Below the pieces are notes generated by a model that was given only the letters and a program-made list of their open reading frames with translations, ran no database searches and was not told the DNA's origin. Made by a program: the position numbers and the translations under genes. Positions 60,276 through 64,000 of a stretch of 64,000 bases of DNA are shown in pieces; position 1 is the stretch's first letter; each line of letters starts with the position of its first letter. The stretch comes from an uncultured Clostridia bacterium (lineage in GTDB: Bacteria; Bacillota; Clostridia; Oscillospirales; Ruminococcaceae): positions 1 to 64,000 of the forward strand of contig CANRFM010000003.1 of NCBI GenBank assembly GCA_947629905.1, in the 5' to 3' direction.

Positions 60276-62249
60276 ATGGAAAATTTGCTGAATGCGCTTG
60301 CCGCTGCCGATGAAGCGTATCTGATCGGTATGTCCAACAAGGGCGTTTACAAGCGTGCCTGTAAGGATGCACAGGAGACGGAAGCAGCCGTGACCTATGC
60401 GGCAGATTCTGCGGAAGTGCGTATCGGGGGAGAGGTCTGTCAGATCAGAGATCCGCTGTGGGAAAGCAGCTGTTCCTGCCCGTCCCGGAGTGTCTGCCGG
60501 CATCTGATCGCTGCCATACTCTGGCTGAAAGAACACAGCGAAGAACAGCCCCATGCCGATGCACCGGAGGAGGTTTTTCCGGAGACACTGCGGAAAGCCC
60601 TGACAGCATTTCCGGCGGAGAAGCTGAAAAGCATTCTCTCCGGGAAGTGGCGGACACTTGTCGGGGGGATTCCTGAAATCCGCCTTGCGGAGGGAAGTGT
60701 GCTGTCCGGAACACTGCCGGACGGAACGGCAGTGCGCTTGCTGTACCCGCTGGAGGGTTCTACCTGTTCGTGCCATAAAAAGGAAATCTGTCCGCACAAG
60801 GCTGCGGTCATTGCGGCATGGCAGATCCGGGAGGGTCTGCTTACCCCGGAGGCACTTCAGCCGGAAAAAACAGTACTCCCGGCAGCGGAAGCAGACCGCA
60901 TCCGGGAGAGTGCCGCCCGTAGCTATGCGCTGCTCTGTGAGGTACTGCACTGGGGTCTGGTGCGCCTGCCGGAGAACATTGCCGACCACATGGAAGCCGC
61001 AGCCGTGCAGAGCCATGCCCTGAAAATGGCAGATGCGGAACGGGCACTCCGGGACATTGGCAGCCGTCTTTCCGACAGCCGCAGCCGGCGTGCAGTGTTC
61101 CGGAACGAGGCATTCCTGCGGAAGCTGTGCAGTACTGCCCGGATGTTGGAGCGTTTGCAGGATGAGAAGATCACGGAAGCGCAGTTGGGAGAATTTCGGC
61201 AGAGTTATAGCGATTATCCGGGGGATCTGTATCTCCTGCCGCTTGGACTGCGGGAAGTACAGGGGGAATATGTGGGACGGATGTACTACTTCCTGAATCT
61301 TGATGAAACGGCAGAACGGCGGTTTTACACGCTGTCCGACATTCGTCCGGCATTTTATGAGGGCATGGGACGGAAGCGAAGGGCAACAATGGTCTGGGAT
61401 CTCAGTGTGCCGCTGCGGTCGCTGATGCGTTCCCGGTTGGTGCTGCATGGCGCAAAGGTCAATGGCGGCAAGCTCTCTGCCTCGCAGGAGACAACGCTTG
61501 TCAGTCAGGCAGAGGGGAATCCGGACTGTACGCAGGTGCGGGAGCTGCTGCACACGGATTTCCGGGAGCTGGCGGTGTGGCTTTCGGCGCAGGGGGCGCA
61601 GGAGACGGACCGGCTCTGTCTGGTACATCCGGCAGCCTGTACGGACTGTCAGTTTGACACGCACACGCAGGAGTTGAAAGTGAAACTGATTGACCATGCG
61701 GAAAATCGCATTGCCATCCGGGTGCGCTACCGGGCAGAGACACAGAAGCTGATCAACCAGCTCGAGGGCATTGCCCGAAAGATGCTCGAACACCCCGAAA
61801 AGGAATATGTATGGCTGTGTACGGCACAGTTTGAGGGGGGCAGGCTGACCCTGTTCCCGATCGATATGTATGACTTCATCCACACCCCCGAACTGCAGCC
61901 CTACACGCTCCCTACAGAGTTCTGCCGCCGGGAAAACCGCTATGCGCCGGAAATTCTCCGGTTCTTAGACGAGGTGGAGAACAGCCTGTGCGCTCTGCTG
62001 CAAAGCGGCGTGGAGAACGGTGCGGACAAGCAGCTTGCCGGCGCTGCGGAACGGTTTGGGATGCACGGACTTGCCGGGCTGCTGCGTACCCTTGCCGACG
62101 AGACAGAACGGTTCCGGCATTCGACAGACAGCGGGCTGACGGCAGTAATGCAAGCAATGACCGCCGTGCAGCATTACACGGCGGTCGGTCGGAAAAAATT
62201 GGAGCTGATCTGTGCGCTGCAAACCATGTCAGACGGCAGCGCTCTCTAA
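60276..62249 (+). CDS. SWIM zinc-finger protein (YehQ-like)
   Basis: 657-residue cytoplasmic protein. Two CxCx(n)CxH motifs are visible: CSCPSRSVCRHLIAA near residue 65 and CSCHKKEICPHKAAV near residue 165. The first is the SWIM finger of YehQ-type proteins; the second looks like a tandem copy. The remainder is mixed alpha/beta without a known enzyme motif. SWIM fingers bind DNA or proteins. AAGGAGG precedes the ATG, 9 bases after the VWA gene. Its last 21 bases overlap the convergent pfkB gene. Confidence 0.87.
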   Translation: MENLLNALAAADEAYLIGMSNKGVYKRACKDAQETEAAVTYAADSAEVRIGGEVCQIRDPLWESSCSCPSRSVCRHLIAAILWLKEHSEEQPHADAPEEVFPETLRKALTAFPAEKLKSILSGKWRTLVGGIPEIRLAEGSVLSGTLPDGTAVRLLYPLEGSTCSCHKKEICPHKAAVIAAWQIREGLLTPEALQPEKTVLPAAEADRIRESAARSYALLCEVLHWGLVRLPENIADHMEAAAVQSHALKMADAERALRDIGSRLSDSRSRRAVFRNEAFLRKLCSTARMLERLQDEKITEAQLGEFRQSYSDYPGDLYLLPLGLREVQGEYVGRMYYFLNLDETAERRFYTLSDIRPAFYEGMGRKRRATMVWDLSVPLRSLMRSRLVLHGAKVNGGKLSASQETTLVSQAEGNPDCTQVRELLHTDFRELAVWLSAQGAQETDRLCLVHPAACTDCQFDTHTQELKVKLIDHAENRIAIRVRYRAETQKLINQLEGIARKMLEHPEKEYVWLCTAQFEGGRLTLFPIDMYDFIHTPELQPYTLPTEFCRRENRYAPEILRFLDEVENSLCALLQSGVENGADKQLAGAAERFGMHGLAGLLRTLADETERFRHSTDSGLTAVMQAMTAVQHYTAVGRKKLELICALQTMSDGSAL

Positions 62250-63146
62250 AAAGGCAAACAGCTTTTCGGTCTCCTCCTGTTCGGCAAGTTTTCCGGAAAA
62301 GACGCTTGCACTTGCGGCAGCAATGCCCATGTGCAGCGCCTTTTTTGCATCCCCAAACCGTTCGTAACCGGTCAGGAAACCCGCCAGCATGGAATCGCCT
62401 GCCCCCGTGGTATTGCGTGCCTTGCCCCGGAGCGCACGGCGTGTGAAGCTTTCCCCGTCCGGCGTGACAAGTACGCTGCCCCGTTCGCCCATGGAGACCA
62501 GCACATACTGTGCGCCATTGTCCTGCAATTTTCGGGCATAGCGTTCCGCTTCGGCAGGAGTGTTCAGGCGCACCCCGAACAGCTCGCCCAGTTCATGATG
62601 ATTCGGCTTGATGAGGAACGGATGATGCGGCAGCGTATTCCGAAGCAGCGTCCCGGTCGTATCCACCGCAAAGCGGATGCCCTTCCCCTGCAATGCCTGC
62701 ATGATGTCGGCATACACGGTTTCCGGAAGTCCGGGCGGTACGCTGCCGGCAAGGACAAGGGTATCCCCTGCCTGCAAAGCGGAAAGCTGCTGCATCAGTG
62801 CGGCAAAGCTCTCCGGGGGTACGGGTGCGCCGCTGCCGTTCAGCTCCGTGTCCGTTTCGGCATGGAGCTTGACGTTGAGGCGGGTGCTGCCTTCCGGGAG
62901 TGTCAGAAATTCCGCCGGGATACCCGTTCCCGTAAGCAGCATTTTCAGCAGCTCTCCCGTCAGCCCTGCCGTGCAGCAGAAAGCCTTTGTCGGCACACCC
63001 AAATGATGCAGCACGGCGGAGACGTTGATGCCCTTTCCGCCGGGCAGAAGCTGTTCTTCGTGGATGCGGTTGACTTCACCGGGCTTGAGGTGTTCGGCAC
63101 GGATGTGATGATCCAGTGCGGGATTGAGCGTGAGGGTAGCGATCAT
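62229..63146 (-). CDS. 1-phosphofructokinase / PfkB-family sugar kinase
   Basis: 305-residue ribokinase-fold enzyme. MIATLTLNPALDHHI and LLPGGKGINVSAVLHHLG are typical of FruK and tagatose-6-phosphate kinases; NTTGAGDSMLAGFLTGY holds the catalytic Asp. FruK (fructose 1-phosphate to 1,6-bisphosphate) is the likeliest, but no fructose PTS or fruR gene is visible to confirm it. AAAGGAG precedes ATG 63146. The stop overlaps the SWIM gene tail to tail, without a terminator between. Confidence 0.9.
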   Translation of the reverse strand: MIATLTLNPALDHHIRAEHLKPGEVNRIHEEQLLPGGKGINVSAVLHHLGVPTKAFCCTAGLTGELLKMLLTGTGIPAEFLTLPEGSTRLNVKLHAETDTELNGSGAPVPPESFAALMQQLSALQAGDTLVLAGSVPPGLPETVYADIMQALQGKGIRFAVDTTGTLLRNTLPHHPFLIKPNHHELGELFGVRLNTPAEAERYARKLQDNGAQYVLVSMGERGSVLVTPDGESFTRRALRGKARNTTGAGDSMLAGFLTGYERFGDAKKALHMGIAAASASVFSGKLAEQEETEKLFAFLESAAV

Positions 63147-63181
63147 AGGGGGTCTCCTTTCTTTTCACGGCAGATCGGTTT

Positions 63182-64000
63182 TCAGGCGGTCGTTTCCTGT
63201 TCGGCGGCAAGTTTGGCAAGGGCGCTGAACGCCTGCCGGAGGGAGCTTACCCCGAAAATGCGCAGCTTGCGGGAGCTTTTCGGGAGCGCCGGAAGTGCCT
63301 GCTTGGGAACGATGCACACCTCAAAGCCCATGCGCTGTGCTTCCTGTACTCGCTTGATGATGTGGGACACGTTGCGTATCTCTCCGGCAAGTCCTACTTC
63401 TCCGATGGCAATGAGTTTGTCGGGAAGTACCCTATCCGTCAGCGAGGAATAGAGCGCCAGTGCAACAGGCAGATCCCCGGCGGGTTCGTCGAGCTTGAAA
63501 CCGCCGACAATGTTCAGGTAGACATCCAATGCCCCGTAACTCAGCCCGAAGCGCTTTTCCAAAACGGCAAGGATCAGGCTCATGCGGTTGTAGTCGAAGC
63601 CGGTCGCCGTGCGTTTCGGGGAAGCAAAGCCGCTTTTGGAGACGAGTGTCTGCACCTCTGCTAAAATCGGGCGTGAACCCTCCATGACACAGGCGATACA
63701 CGTACCGGAAACGCCCAGCGGTCGCCCGGCAAGGAGCATCTGTGAGGGATTTTCGACTTCCTGCAAGCCCTTTTCCTGCATATCGAACACACCGATTTCA
63801 TTGGTAGAGCCGAAACGGTTCTTCACCGCCCGCAGTATCCGGTAACTCATGTGCCGTTCGCCCTCAAAGAACAGCACCGTATCCACGATGTGTTCCATGA
63901 CTTTCGGTCCGGCAATGGCACCGTCCTTGTTGACGTGTCCGACAATGAAAGTCGGTATCTCAAGGCGTTTTGCCGTGTGCATGAACAGGTTGGTACACTC
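63182..64000 (-). CDS. radA: DNA repair protein RadA, C-terminal 272 residues (partial)
   Basis: RecA-like branch-migration protein; the N-terminal zinc finger and Walker A lie beyond base 64000. The frame is open to the edge: ECTNLF precedes the first ATG at 63982, so that Met is internal. HMSYRILRAVKNRFGSTNEIGVFDM holds the RadA-specific KNRFG motif, and the C-terminus is the Lon-like domain (DVYLNIVGGFKLDEPAGDLPVALAL). pfkB starts 35 bases downstream of its stop. Confidence 0.95.
   Translation of the reverse strand, partial: ECTNLFMHTAKRLEIPTFIVGHVNKDGAIAGPKVMEHIVDTVLFFEGERHMSYRILRAVKNRFGSTNEIGVFDMQEKGLQEVENPSQMLLAGRPLGVSGTCIACVMEGSRPILAEVQTLVSKSGFASPKRTATGFDYNRMSLILAVLEKRFGLSYGALDVYLNIVGGFKLDEPAGDLPVALALYSSLTDRVLPDKLIAIGEVGLAGEIRNVSHIIKRVQEAQRMGFEVCIVPKQALPALPKSSRKLRIFGVSSLRQAFSALAKLAAEQETTA

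Noticed and set aside
60189-61883. 564-residue minus-strand ORF opposite the SWIM gene
   Set aside because: Shadow ORF; the plus-strand SWIM frame has motifs, a ribosome binding site and operon context.

Overview
The window reads as a chromosomal segment of a low-oxygen Firmicute in the Ruminococcus / Oscillospiraceae group. The grounds are two secreted proteins with type I dockerin modules (cellulosome-style), an anaerobic class III ribonucleotide reductase, a PPi-type phosphofructokinase, a clostridial IspH-S1 fusion, an L27 with a Prp cleavage leader, and strong AGGAGG ribosome binding sites with clean sigma-A promoters. The species cannot be fixed from sequence alone; a dockerin-bearing ruminococcus of moderate GC content fits. 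I see no rRNA, tRNA, CRISPR array, insertion sequence, integrase or phage gene. About 58 protein genes fill the window and most stretches are housekeeping.

Layout: 1-438 PPi-phosphofructokinase (cut by the window edge). 0.9-4.1 kb nrdD-nrdG-GIY-YIG. 4.2-7.2 kb a double-esterase dockerin protein. 7.4-13.1 kb L21-Prp-L27-Obg-MrnC-YebC-AbrB-like-AAA-cyclophilin. 13.4-16.6 kb lepA, a small membrane protein, hemW. 16.7-18.1 kb (minus) a DacF-like protein with all three catalytic motifs lost. 18.4-20.3 kb feoA + HMA protein, and eno (minus). 20.5-26.8 kb DUF4132 giant + lipoprotein, PepSY protein, HD hydrolase, metallophosphoesterase. 27.1-30.9 kb metY-like gene, then a sugar-binding-type lipoprotein paired with a membrane diguanylate cyclase. 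31.0-37.0 kb flippase, aminotransferase, unknown, trpS, mazG, HU, rqcP. 37.2-39.5 kb a papain-like dockerin protein whose nucleophile is Gly. 39.7-44.6 kb ppa, prs, AraC regulator, MATE pump, PspA. 44.7-54.6 kb a long co-directional block tepA-uppP-ftsK-MBL-DUF3006-FAD enzyme-cmk-plsC-ispH/S1. 54.8-62.2 kb a five-gene operon: MoxR AAA+ ATPase, DUF5682-like protein, unknown, VWA protein, SWIM zinc-finger protein. 62.2-64.0 kb pfkB-type kinase and radA (minus, cut by the window edge).

The best candidate for an under-described system is the 54.8-62.2 kb operon. Its content matches the poorly understood E. coli yehL-yehM-yehP-yehQ set, with one extra gene. The DUF4132 gene at 20.5 kb is the counterpart of the remaining partner yehI, placed about 31 kb away behind a promoter with a nearly identical -10 region. 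The operon promoter carries two inverted repeats built from the same CACAGC/GCTGTG half-site. Other points worth a second look are the two pseudo-enzymes (DacF-like and papain-like), an in-frame internal promoter and ribosome binding site that could yield free S1 protein from the ispH-S1 gene, and the orphan solute-binding lipoprotein / diguanylate cyclase pair.
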